Below, piece after piece: positions 9,269 to 17,328 of a stretch of 35,853 nt of DNA. Within the stretch, counting starts at the first letter, position 1; the number at the start of each line of letters is the position of its first letter. Both the position numbers and the translations under genes were made by a program. The DNA comes from Nitrincola sp. A-D6 (lineage in GTDB: Bacteria; Pseudomonadota; Gammaproteobacteria; Pseudomonadales; Balneatricaceae), in NCBI RefSeq assembly GCF_000764495.1, contig NZ_JRLB01000034.1:1-35853 (forward strand). The letters are read 5' to 3'. The notes beneath the pieces were generated by a model. The model was given only the letters and a program-made list of their open reading frames with translations. It was not told where the DNA came from and searched no databases.

Positions 9269-10119
9269 ATGTCATCTGTACGCATCCTTGCACTTACGAC
9301 ACTTGCTATGATGGCTTTTGCAGGCAATTCACTCCTTTGTCGGGCTGCTCTCACTCATACCAGTATCGATGCAGCCAGCTTTACGGGTATTCGTTTAGTT
9401 TCTGGTGCCCTGGTGCTTTGGTTAATCGTACGTATGCGGCATGCTGCTCCTGCCGGTGCAGGTAGCTGGCTATCGGCAATAGCCTTATTTGTGTATGCGG
9501 CAGGCTTTTCCTTTGCCTATGTGGGCCTGTCTGCCGGAACTGGTGCGCTGCTGCTCTTTGGTGCCGTCCAGGTGACAATGATAGGGTATGGTATTTGGTC
9601 TGGAGAACGATTGTTTAAGCTGCAATTCATTGGTCTTCTCCTGGCTTTTGGGGGGTTGATTGTTTTGCTGCTGCCGGGCCTTTCTGCACCTCCACTGTAT
9701 GCCTCTGTATTGATGCTGGTTGCTGGAGCTGCGTGGGGTGTCTATTCCCTGCGCGGAAGAGGGTAGGTGATCCAATCAAGGTAACAGCAGGTAATTTTCT
9801 GCGGTCTGTTCCGGTTACACTAGTCATGAGTCTGATTCTGTTGAACGGTTCGTCGCTCGATATGGCTGGATTCTGGTATGCAGTTTGCTCCGGGGCAATC
9901 GCTTCCGGGATGGGTTACGCTATTTGGTACGCGGTTCTGCCAGCGCTTAAGGCTGCAAATGCAGCTACAGTTCAGCTTAGTGTTCCTGTTATTGCAGCTA
10001 TGGGTGGTATCGTTCTTCTAAATGAGCCAATAACCTTACGTTTATTATTGGCTTCTGTGGCTGTTCTCGGTGGTATTGCCTTGGTTATTCTGCAGAAACA
10101 ACCTTCTGATGGCATTTAG
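9269..10119 (+). CDS. EamA/DMT-family membrane transporter (one frameshift)
   Basis: Inner-membrane drug/metabolite transporter with two EamA repeats and about ten hydrophobic segments; substrate unknown. The frame breaks in the GGG run at 9761-9763 (SLRGRG/VGDPIKVTAGNFLRSVP). One added G gives about 283 residues, normal for the family. The first half opens LALTTLAMMAFAGNSLLCRAAL with TGIRLVSGALVLW. The second half has FWYAVCSGAIASGMGYAIWY and the typical ending VPVIAAMGGIVLLNEPITLRLLLAS. The ATG at 9269 has only a weak upstream GGGA. It stands alone, between the tRNA and the polyamine-type operon. Confidence 0.88.
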
Positions 10120-10287
10120 CAAGCCTCTGGAGTGAGCACTTAGTAGGCTGGTTTTATATTCAATAATCACTGTCATAACAGCCAGGGAAAAAATTTGATC
10201 TTTGTATTACACGTCTGAGAAATTTCTTTTTTTATCCCTATTACCAGTAATTACGGGAGCTAACCCAGTGTAACCCTAGGAATTGGA

Positions 10288-10311
10288 GCTATTTTTAGCA
10301 AAAAAAATAGC
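10288..10311 (+). other. AT-rich hairpin in the exporter-transporter intergenic region
   Basis: GCTATTTTT (10288-10296) pairs with AAAAATAGC (10303-10311). It lies in the 324-nt gap 10120-10443, upstream of the putative promoter at 10321-10349. It may be a weak terminator for the exporter gene or an AT-rich promoter-upstream element. Nothing coding is seen in the gap. Confidence 0.4.
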
Positions 10312-10320
10312 CTGAGGGGT

Positions 10321-10349
10321 TTTACATCCTTTTGTGAATCGGTTATACC
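10321..10349 (+). promoter_or_regulatory. Candidate promoter of the polyamine-type ABC operon
   Basis: TTTACA (10321-10326) and TATACC (10344-10349) with a 17-bp spacer resemble a sigma-70 promoter. Transcription would begin about 10356, giving an 88-nt leader before the first gene. Confidence 0.5.
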
Positions 10350-10370
10350 TAAGTCCAAGAAAAATAATTA

Positions 10371-10433
10371 CAGGCCTTGCTGGGTGGCAGTTATCCCGAA
10401 ATAGGTCATCTGCCCCGCCTGATTGACGGGAGG
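10371..10433 (+). promoter_or_regulatory. Structured leader of the polyamine-type ABC operon
   Basis: Two coaxial stems can form: CAGGC (10371-10375) with GCCTG (10417-10421), and inside it GGCAG (10386-10390) with CTGCC (10410-10414). The loop CCCG (10394-10397) can also pair with CGGG (10427-10430), which overlaps the GGGAGG ribosome-binding site at 10428-10433. I do not recognise a known riboswitch class. Confidence 0.4.
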
Positions 10434-10443
10434 ATTATTTCCG

Positions 10444-11556
10444 ATGGAAAAGCCGAATGGCGCTGATGTAGAGAAGAAAAAATCTTTCGTAGTCTTTGAC
10501 AGTGTGCAAAAGACTTACGATGGTGAAACGCTGGTAGTCAAAAATTTCAACCTCGATATGGATCAGGGTGAATTTATCACGCTGTTGGGCCCGTCAGGGT
10601 CTGGTAAAACCACCTGCTTGATGATGATGGCGGGTTTTGAGGTTCCTACCCATGGGCAGATTCTGCTTGATGGCACGCCCATTACACGCTTGCCACCGCA
10701 CAAACGCGGTATTGGTATGGTGTTTCAGAACTATGCGCTATTTCCGCATATGACGGTCGCTGAAAATCTCGCCTTTCCATTACAAGTTCGCAATATTCCC
10801 AAATCAACTGTTGAAGAAAAAGTTAAGCGCGCACTGTCCATGGTTAAGCTGGATAGTTTTGGTGACCGACGTCCTGCTCAGCTTTCCGGTGGTCAGCAGC
10901 AGCGCGTTGCTGTGGCACGTTCACTGGTGTTCGAACCGGCGTTGGTGCTCATGGATGAACCACTGGGTGCACTGGATAAAAGCTTGCGCGAAGAGATGCA
11001 GTTTGAAATTAAATACCTGCATGAGGATTTGGGGATCAGTATGATCTATGTGACGCATGATCAAACCGAAGCATTGACCATGTCTGATCGTATTGCTGTG
11101 TTTGATGATGGCATAGTACAGCAACTGGCTACGCCAGAAGCCTTGTATGAAAGTCCTGAAAATGCATTTGTCGCTGGCTTTATAGGTGAAAACAACGCCT
11201 TTGTTGGTGAGGTGATCGAGTTGACGGATACGCAGGCCGATATCCGTTTGCCTACTGGAGAGGTTGTGCATTCATTACCTGTCAATGTGTCTGGCAAGGG
11301 TAAGAAAAGTACCCTCTCACTGCGTCCGGAGCGCGTCTGCATAAACCCTGAACCTGGTTCAGTACCTAACATTCTCGATGCCAAAGTCAGGGAAGTCATC
11401 TATATGGGTGATCATCTCAGAACCCGGTTCGAAGTGGCAGGTAACAATGAATTTATCGTGAAAACACCCAATTCATCTGCTGTCCATCGCTATACGGCTG
11501 GAGATAAGATCACCGTTGGATGGACCGTCAGTGATTGTCGCGCACTTGATGCGTAA
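10444..11556 (+). CDS. Polyamine-type ABC transporter ATP-binding protein (PotA family)
   Basis: Cytoplasmic ATPase energising uptake. From the ATG at 10444, 10 nt after a GGGAGG site, it has 370 residues; an upstream in-frame TTG at 10423 lacks a ribosome-binding site. Walker A GPSGSGKT is at residues 49-56, signature LSGGQQQR at 147-154, Walker B LVLMDEPLGALD around 167-178, and the switch histidine is in VTHDQTEA. A C-terminal TOBE_2 regulatory domain spans about residues 280-365. It is first of four genes: ATPase, binding protein, two permeases. The family includes spermidine/putrescine and related amine importers; the true substrate is not readable. Confidence 0.92.
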   Translation: MEKPNGADVEKKKSFVVFDSVQKTYDGETLVVKNFNLDMDQGEFITLLGPSGSGKTTCLMMMAGFEVPTHGQILLDGTPITRLPPHKRGIGMVFQNYALFPHMTVAENLAFPLQVRNIPKSTVEEKVKRALSMVKLDSFGDRRPAQLSGGQQQRVAVARSLVFEPALVLMDEPLGALDKSLREEMQFEIKYLHEDLGISMIYVTHDQTEALTMSDRIAVFDDGIVQQLATPEALYESPENAFVAGFIGENNAFVGEVIELTDTQADIRLPTGEVVHSLPVNVSGKGKKSTLSLRPERVCINPEPGSVPNILDAKVREVIYMGDHLRTRFEVAGNNEFIVKTPNSSAVHRYTAGDKITVGWTVSDCRALDA

Positions 11557-11609
11557 ATAATAAAAACAGGCTTATTGCCCACTATTTAATTAGAATGCTG
11601 GAGTTACAA

Positions 11610-12710
11610 ATGACTAGAATTTTTCGTAAATCCGCTCTGACAGCCGCTGTGATGCTATCTACAGCCGCTGTTATTTCGACTGCCCAGGCTCAAGAGGATC
11701 TTAATGTCGTATCCTGGGGTGGCGCTTATACCATGAGCCAGGAGGAGGCGTACTCTAAACCCTGGACAGAAAAAACTGGTCAGCGCATCGTTAATATCGA
11801 CCGTTCGGCAACCGGCCTGGCGGGTCTTCGCGCGCAGGTGGAAGCTGGGAATGTCACCTGGGATCTGGTAGATATGCTGCCTGCTGATGCCAAAATAGCC
11901 TGTGCTGAAGGTCTGATTGAAATATTGGATCATGATGAGCTGCTGGCGCCTGCACCAGATGGTACACCACCAAGTGAAGACTTTATTCCAGGTGCGCTGG
12001 ATGAGTGTTTTGTAGCCACTATCGTTTACTCCAATATCGTTGCATTCAACACTGAAATGTTCCCGGAAGATAACAAGCCTTCAACTATCGAAGATGTGTT
12101 TGATCTGGAAAACTTCCCCGGTAAGCGCTCACTGCAACGTCGTCCGATCAATAACCTGGAATGGGCATTGATTGCTGATGGTGTGCCGCATGATGAGGTT
12201 TATGACATGCTGACAACTGATGAGGGTGTCGAGCGTGCTTTGGCCAAGCTGGATACCATCAAGAGTGAAGTGATCTGGTGGTCTGAAGGGGCTCAGCCGC
12301 CACAGTTGTTGGCTGATCAGGAGGTTGCATTCGCTTCGGCCTACAATGGTCGTATCTTCTCTGCACAGGTTAATGAAGACCAGCCTTTCGAAATTATCTG
12401 GGATGCCCAGGTGTTTGAGCTGGATGGTTGGGTAGTGCCAAGAGGGAAGATGGATGCTGCCAAAGACTTCCTGCGTTTCTCTACTGAGTCAGAGCAGAAT
12501 GCAGCTCAGGCCAGTTATATCTCCTATGGTCCAGCGCGTAAAAGTGGTGCAGCTTTAGTCGGTGAGCATATTCCGACGGGTATCGATATGACACCTCATA
12601 TGCCTACTTATGAACCCAACTTCGCTACGGCTTTGCCGAAAAATGATGAGTTTTGGGCTGACTATCAGGATGAGTTGAATGAGCGCTTCGATGCCTGGCT
12701 CGCACAGTAA
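11610..12710 (+). CDS. Polyamine-type ABC transporter periplasmic binding protein (PotD/PotF family)
   Basis: Captures substrate in the periplasm. The ATG at 11610 is preferred over one at 11595 because GGAG lies 7 nt upstream and the protein then begins with a clean signal peptide (MTRIFRKSALTAAVM...STAQA, cleavage after about residue 27). The mature start DLNVVSWGGAYTMSQEEAYSKPW is typical of COG0687 binding proteins. Length is 366 residues. Candidate ligand contacts include ECFVATIVYSNIVAFN and WWSEGAQPPQLLADQEVAFASAYNGR. The first permease gene begins inside its 3' end (32-nt overlap). Confidence 0.9.
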   Translation: MTRIFRKSALTAAVMLSTAAVISTAQAQEDLNVVSWGGAYTMSQEEAYSKPWTEKTGQRIVNIDRSATGLAGLRAQVEAGNVTWDLVDMLPADAKIACAEGLIEILDHDELLAPAPDGTPPSEDFIPGALDECFVATIVYSNIVAFNTEMFPEDNKPSTIEDVFDLENFPGKRSLQRRPINNLEWALIADGVPHDEVYDMLTTDEGVERALAKLDTIKSEVIWWSEGAQPPQLLADQEVAFASAYNGRIFSAQVNEDQPFEIIWDAQVFELDGWVVPRGKMDAAKDFLRFSTESEQNAAQASYISYGPARKSGAALVGEHIPTGIDMTPHMPTYEPNFATALPKNDEFWADYQDELNERFDAWLAQ

Positions 12711-13982
12711 TCCATCTGTAAACAGTGACGGCGGTGCTTCGGCACCGCTGGTCGCTGCCGATGGTCGTCCGCTTAAAACGAGCCTCAGGCGGGCGTTGTT
12801 CAAGAACAAGTTGCGCGCAATTCTATTGGTTGCGCCGCTGATGCTATTTTTGTTGGTTGCATTTATTTTCCCTATTTTCAGCATGTTGACACGCAGTGTT
12901 GAAAGTAATGAAGTCGTCACTATTATGCCGACTACGTCATCTGCTTTGCAGGGTTGGGACGGTGAAGGCTTGCCGGATGAGTCCGTATATGCGGCACTGG
13001 CGCATGACCTTAAAGAGGGTCAAATCAACCGTAATCTGGGTCGGGTTGCCAGTCGGTTGAACTATGAATATTCCGGCATGCGTTCTACCATTACCGGTAC
13101 CGCCAGGCGTATTGCCAGGGTTGAGAGTCCTGAATCCTGGAAGGAAACGCTGATTGAGGCGCACCGGAATTGGGAAGATACCAATGTCTGGCGCGTAATT
13201 AAGCGTGAATCCAGCGGTTATACCTGAGCTATTATTTGGCTGCGATGGATATGCGTTATGACGCTGATGGCAGTATTGTGCGTCAGCCAGAAAATCGGCG
13301 CGTCTATGTCGACTTGATGATCAAAACGCTATGGATGAGCATGCTGATCACCTTCTTATGTTTTTTACTCGGTTATCCGGTTGCTTTTCTATTAGCAAGT
13401 TTGCCTATGCGCACATCCAGTTTACTGATGATGCTGGTGCTTTTGCCCTTCTGGACGTCGTTGCTGGTGCGAACGACTACCTGGATAGCGATACTGCAGA
13501 GCCAGGGTATATTGAATAATATGCTGGTCGCCTTGGGGTTTATTGATGATCAATCGCGTTTGCAAATGATCTATAACGAGATAGGTACGATCGTGGCCAT
13601 GACGCATATTCTGCTGCCATTCATGATTTTGCCACTCTATTCAGTGATGAAAAGTATCTCACCCACATACATGCGTGCAGCGCGGTCAATGGGTGCTACC
13701 GGGTATACGGCGTTCCGGCGGGTGTATTTTCCACAGACGTTACCGGGGATAGGTGCAGGCGCCATTCTGGTGTTTATTTTAGCGATAGGTTACTACATTA
13801 CCCCCGCACTGGTGGGTGGTGAATCGGGTCGCTTTATCACTAACTTTATCGCTTATCATATGCAGGTTTCACTTAACTGGGGTCTGGCGGCAGCGATTGC
13901 ATCCTTGTTGTTGGGGCTGGTTATTGCCCTGTATCTGATCTACAACCGTTTGGTCGGTTCAGATAATCTGAAGCTGGGATAA
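12679..13982 (+). CDS. Polyamine-type ABC transporter permease, PotB/PotH-like (one frameshift)
   Basis: First inner-membrane channel subunit. The ATG at 12679 follows AGGA by 8 nt and overlaps the binding-protein gene; an ATG at 12691 is an alternative. The N-terminal transmembrane helix (ILLVAPLMLFLLVAFIFPIFSM) is followed by a large periplasmic insert of about 150 residues. A break in the CC at 13223-13224 (SSGYT/LSYYLAAMDMR) is repaired by one C. The core then gives IKTLWMSMLITFLCFLLGYPVAF and the EAA-type loop YMRAARSMGATGYTAFRRVYFP that docks the ATPase. Repaired length is about 434 residues, long because of the insert, as in some members with this four-gene layout. Confidence 0.9.
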
Positions 13983-13997
13983 GGAGGAGCAAAACTT

Positions 13998-14848
13998 ATG
14001 GCTGTACCTGCTTATGCAACGCCTTTTGAAAAGGCCTGGTATTACATCTTCAGAATTATCTGTGGTTTGATATTCTGTTTTTTGATTGGTCCACTGTTTG
14101 TGATAATTCCGCTGAGTTTCAATGCGGAGCCCTACTTCTCGTTTACCCAGAAGATGCTCACATTGGATCCAGAGGGGTATTCATTACGCTGGTATCAGGA
14201 CTTTTTTACCTCAGAGGCCTGGTTACACTCGATCAAAAACAGTATTTTGATTGCCATAGCATCGACTATTCTGGCAACGATATTGGGTACGATTGCGGCA
14301 CTGGCTTATCCAGCCGCTTTATGCCCTATCGATCGGTAGTGATGGCGGTGTTAATTTCACCGATGATCGTACCGGTGATCATTTCCGGTGCGGGTATGTT
14401 CTTCTTTTTCTCGGATGTAGGATTAGCGCAAACCTACCTCGGGGTGATTTTGGCACATACGGCACTGGGCATTCCTTTTGTGGTGATTACCGTCACAGCA
14501 ACCCTGACAGGCTTTGATCAAAGTCTGGTCCGGGCCGCCGCTTCGATGGGTGCTAATCCAACGACGACCTTTTTTAAAGTGATTTTACCTTTGGTGTTGC
14601 CGGGGGTGATTTCCGGGGCGTTGTTTGCTTTTGCAACCTCGTTTGATGAAGTGGTCGTGGTGTTGTTTATCTCTGGACCTCAACAGTCCACCATGCCGAT
14701 ACAGATGTGGTCGGGTATCCGAGAATCTATCAGTCCAACCATTCTGGCTGTCGCTACCATCCTGGTACTCCTGTCGATAGCCATGCTGACAGCGGTTGAG
14801 TTGTTGCGTCGGCGTTCCGAGAGAATCCGGGGTATTTCTCCGGCTTGA
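13998..14848 (+). CDS. Polyamine-type ABC transporter permease, PotC/PotI-like (one frameshift)
   Basis: Second channel subunit. The ATG at 13998 follows an AAGGAGGAG ribosome-binding site. The first half has FLIGPLFVIIPLSFNAEPYFSF and YSLRWYQDFFTSEAW. A break in GG at 14303-14304 (IAAL/GLSSRFMPYRSVVMAVLISPMIVPVI) is repaired by one G. The second half has the EAA-type loop LVRAAASMGANPTTTFFKVILPLVLPGVISG. Repaired length is about 283 residues. It is the last gene before a strong terminator. Confidence 0.92.
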
Positions 14849-14858
14849 TCAGTATCGA

Positions 14859-14903
14859 CCCTGCTACTGGTGACTTTGTCGCCAGTAGCCAGGGTATTTT
14901 TTT
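14859..14903 (+). terminator. Rho-independent terminator of the polyamine-type ABC operon
   Basis: CCCTG-CTACTGG (from 14859) pairs with CCAGTAG-c-CAGGG (to 14894) with one bulged C, followed by TATTTTTTT. Confidence 0.88.
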
Positions 14904-15073
14904 AAAATTTTTTGCTTATTTTTTCAACGCTTATGCGTGTAAGTGTGCTTTGGCAGCGTTTCATTCTATACAGAAAACAATAAATGCTGGATACTGAATC
15001 ATATGCTTCTCTGAATTTCCATAAGATTTTTCAGGGAATTTAGCCCTTGATTCAGGCGGTCAGCAGGTAATAA

Positions 15074-16450
15074 ATGGAATTTTTTTCGCGCTCGTTGGTT
15101 CTGGTGCTGCTCTATTATCTAATGTGGCATTTTGCTAGTCTGTTTGAAATAGCACCCTTTGTAAGTGCGTTTTATCCTGCAGCGGGTGTTGTTCTTCTGT
15201 TTGTATTTCATTTTGGTCCGCGTTATATACCCGTGGCCGCATTGGCTATCATGCTGGGTAGTTTCCCTTTTGGTCTGTTTCATTTCTGGCAAGTTGAAAA
15301 CTTCGCCATGGCGCTACGTCAGCTGTTGATTTATTCAGGTGCGGCTGTGTTGGCGCGTCATTTGTCGTTATTTTCTCTTCCTGTCAAGACTCTGCGAGAT
15401 GTTAGCGCGCTGATTCTGATCGTGGTTTTAACTACCCTGGTTTCTGCTGCAGTTGCCATTTTTGTACTGAAGTATCTTGCATCGGTCCCCTCAGAAGAGC
15501 TATTGACGTTGTTTTTAAGCTACTGGATTGGCGATTTAGGTGGGGTGTTAATGTTTATGGTGGCCGCTACTTTATTTATCGATGTATATGAGGGCCATCA
15601 TGTGTATCGGGGTGATGTGTTTGAAAGGCGTGTGGTTTGGCCATTGATGTTGTTATTGTTGATAGCGCTAACGGTTGCTGTCTATTTCATGGTAACGGGT
15701 GTTGAAGGTATGGTAGGGCGTGTTGGTTATCTGATACTGCTTCCGGTAGCCTGGGCGGCCACTGTCTATGGTATGCGCTTTGCTTTGCTTACGTCATTAA
15801 TTGTTAATCTTTCGGCGGTGTCAGTTTATTTATTATTGGATCTGGATAACTATCCCGTAGTAGATTTTCAGTTACTCTTTGTTGTGACTGTTATTATGGC
15901 GTTGATTTTGGGTGCCTCACTAGAGGAGCGTGAACAGGCGCGCTTTGATGCATCACACGATCCGTTGACTCGGGTGATGAACCGACGGGCCTTTTTTAAC
16001 TATGGTAATGCATTGTTTGAGCGTGCCCGTAGGCATAATCGTGATCTGGCGTTGTTGATGGTCGATCTCGACTATTTTAAATTAGTGAACGACACTTGGG
16101 GGCATAAATCCGGGGATCAGGTTCTGATGGCGGTGGCTGAATGCTGTCGCCATGCCTGCCGCCAGACAGATCTGCATGCCCGGTTGGGGGGAGAGGAGTT
16201 TGTGCTTCTGCTTGATGATGCTGATGCTGAACAGTCGGCTGTAGTTGCCGAGCGTTTGCGAGAAGCGATTGAAAAAGTGATTGTGCCATTAACCAGCCAT
16301 ACGCTGACTGCGAGCATTGGTATTAGTCAGTTAAACCAAGCCACACGCTCCCTGGAAGATATGTTGAGTCAGGCAGATAAAGCCTTGTATGCAGCTAAGG
16401 CCGATGGCCGTAACAACTACAAAGTATTTTCAAAACTAGCATCAACTTGA
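15074..16450 (+). CDS. MASE1-GGDEF diguanylate cyclase
   Basis: Membrane enzyme predicted to make cyclic-di-GMP from two GTP. Residues 1-290 form about eight transmembrane helices with MASE1 features (FVSAFYPAAGVVLLFVFHFGPRYIPVAALAIMLGSF). Residues 300-455 form the GGDEF domain, starting ASHDPLTRVMNRRAFF, with LLMVDLDYFKLVNDTWGHKSGDQVL. The active-site motif is GGEEF at residues 372-376, so it should be active. An inhibitory I-site RQTD (R363, D366) sits five residues upstream. It is monocistronic. The 225-nt region before it holds the previous terminator and AT-rich sequence. It could feed the PilZ motor protein encoded 6 kb away, but that is speculation. Confidence 0.93.
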   Translation: MEFFSRSLVLVLLYYLMWHFASLFEIAPFVSAFYPAAGVVLLFVFHFGPRYIPVAALAIMLGSFPFGLFHFWQVENFAMALRQLLIYSGAAVLARHLSLFSLPVKTLRDVSALILIVVLTTLVSAAVAIFVLKYLASVPSEELLTLFLSYWIGDLGGVLMFMVAATLFIDVYEGHHVYRGDVFERRVVWPLMLLLLIALTVAVYFMVTGVEGMVGRVGYLILLPVAWAATVYGMRFALLTSLIVNLSAVSVYLLLDLDNYPVVDFQLLFVVTVIMALILGASLEEREQARFDASHDPLTRVMNRRAFFNYGNALFERARRHNRDLALLMVDLDYFKLVNDTWGHKSGDQVLMAVAECCRHACRQTDLHARLGGEEFVLLLDDADAEQSAVVAERLREAIEKVIVPLTSHTLTASIGISQLNQATRSLEDMLSQADKALYAAKADGRNNYKVFSKLAST

Positions 16451-16469
16451 TTGTGATTGGATCTATATA

Positions 16470-16498
16470 TTGTGACAAACCCTGTCAGTTGCTATAAT
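16470..16498 (+). promoter_or_regulatory. Extended -10 sigma-70 promoter of a candidate small RNA
   Basis: A perfect TATAAT (16493-16498) is preceded by TGC, an extended -10. TTGTGA (16470-16475) lies 17 bp upstream. Expected start of transcription is about 16505. No convincing protein gene follows before the terminator at 16658-16683. Confidence 0.7.
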
Positions 16499-16504
16499 AA
16501 GGCA

Positions 16505-16683
16505 GTTTTTTACGGAGATGGCACTCATTTCTGATGTGCATAGTGCTTGTACTGCTTCGTAGGCTGATTATAACTATTGCTATAAATGTAGTATGTATAA
16601 TCAGGTTTCAAACCATGAGCAGCCGTGTTGTTGATACACAGCCCACTCTGGATTAGGAAAAAGCCCCTCTATAGGGGCTTTTT
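16505..16683 (+). ncRNA. Candidate small RNA (about 180 nt), unknown family
   Basis: This stretch is framed by a strong promoter and a strong terminator. Inside, CTGATTATA (16563-16571) and TATAATCAG (16596-16604) form a 9-bp stem with an inner ACTA/TAGT extension. A short GTGT/ACAC hairpin lies near 16625-16640. A 40-codon ORF (ATG 16534 to TAG 16654) exists, but it has no ribosome-binding site. In E. coli the corresponding place before rimP holds the tRNA metY; no tRNA fold is seen here. It could instead be a leader of rimP ended by attenuation. Confidence 0.5.
16658..16683 (+). terminator. Strong terminator after the candidate small RNA
   Basis: AAAAAGCCCCT (16658-16668) pairs with AGGGGCTTTTT (16673-16683) around a CTAT loop. 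A-rich and T-rich flanks make it usable in both directions. Confidence 0.9.
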
Positions 16684-16714
16684 CGTAGGTGAATCATGGC
16701 ACTATGTCTTTCAG

Positions 16715-16742
16715 AAATGGGTCCGGTAGAGACCCATTTTTT
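16715..16742 (+). terminator. Second tandem terminator upstream of rimP
   Basis: AAATGGGTC (16715-16723) pairs with GACCCATTT (16731-16739), followed by a T run to 16742. Only 31 nt separate it from the first terminator, so the upstream transcript is firmly insulated from rimP, or two ends are used. Confidence 0.85.
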
Positions 16743-16772
16743 GTTTTGCGTGGGGTAACTCGTAACAAGGCA

Positions 16773-16800
16773 TTAACAAAAGTGCTCTGTTACCGATAGT
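16773..16800 (+). promoter_or_regulatory. Candidate promoter of the rimP-nusA-infB operon
   Basis: TTAACA (16773-16778) and GATAGT (16795-16800) with a 16-bp spacer lie just after the tandem terminators and 44 nt before the rimP start. The -10 is imperfect. Confidence 0.45.
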
Positions 16801-16843
16801 AAATGTGGCACCCCTGTTGCGGTGTCAGAAAGAGGTAAATAGC

Positions 16844-17299
16844 GTGTCAGCTAAGATTAAACAGCTGGAAATTTTGATTAGACCTGCAATCAGTGCGCTG
16901 GGATTTGATCTCTGGGGGGTTGAATTTCGGTCAGCAGGAAAACAGAGCACTCTGAGAATTTATATTGATGGCCCTGAAGGCGTCACAGTAGATGACTGCG
17001 CCCGTGTCAGTCATCAGGTTAGCGGTATTCTGGATGTAGAGGACCCGATTACAGAGCAATATTTGCTGGAAGTCTCCTCGCCAGGAATGGACCGCCCCTT
17101 GTATACATTGGAGCAATATCAGGCCTATTTGGGCCACCAATTGGAAGTCCGGCTGCGTGTTCCTTTTGAAGGACGTCGGCGTTTCAAAGGTGTGCTGAAT
17201 GGCGTTGAAGGAGATGAGATTTTGCTCGTGGTAGACGATCATGAATACCTGTTGCCCCTTGATTTTATAGATCGGGCGCGGCTGGTTCCGCAATTTTAA
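16844..17299 (+). CDS. rimP: Ribosome maturation factor RimP
   Basis: Helps assemble the 30S subunit. The GTG at 16844 is chosen because AGAGGT lies 7-9 nt upstream and it gives the usual 151-residue protein starting MSAKIKQLEILI; an in-frame upstream start at 16805 would add 13 unconserved residues. Family motifs are LGFDLWGVEFRSAGKQSTLRIYID, VTVDDCARVSHQVSGILDVEDPI and YLLEVSSPGMDRPL. It is first gene of the conserved rimP-nusA-infB-rbfA-truB-rpsO-pnp cluster. Confidence 0.96.
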   Translation: MSAKIKQLEILIRPAISALGFDLWGVEFRSAGKQSTLRIYIDGPEGVTVDDCARVSHQVSGILDVEDPITEQYLLEVSSPGMDRPLYTLEQYQAYLGHQLEVRLRVPFEGRRRFKGVLNGVEGDEILLVVDDHEYLLPLDFIDRARLVPQF

Positions 17300-17328
17300 G
17301 CGTTTGAAGGTTCAGGTGAGGCTGAGTA

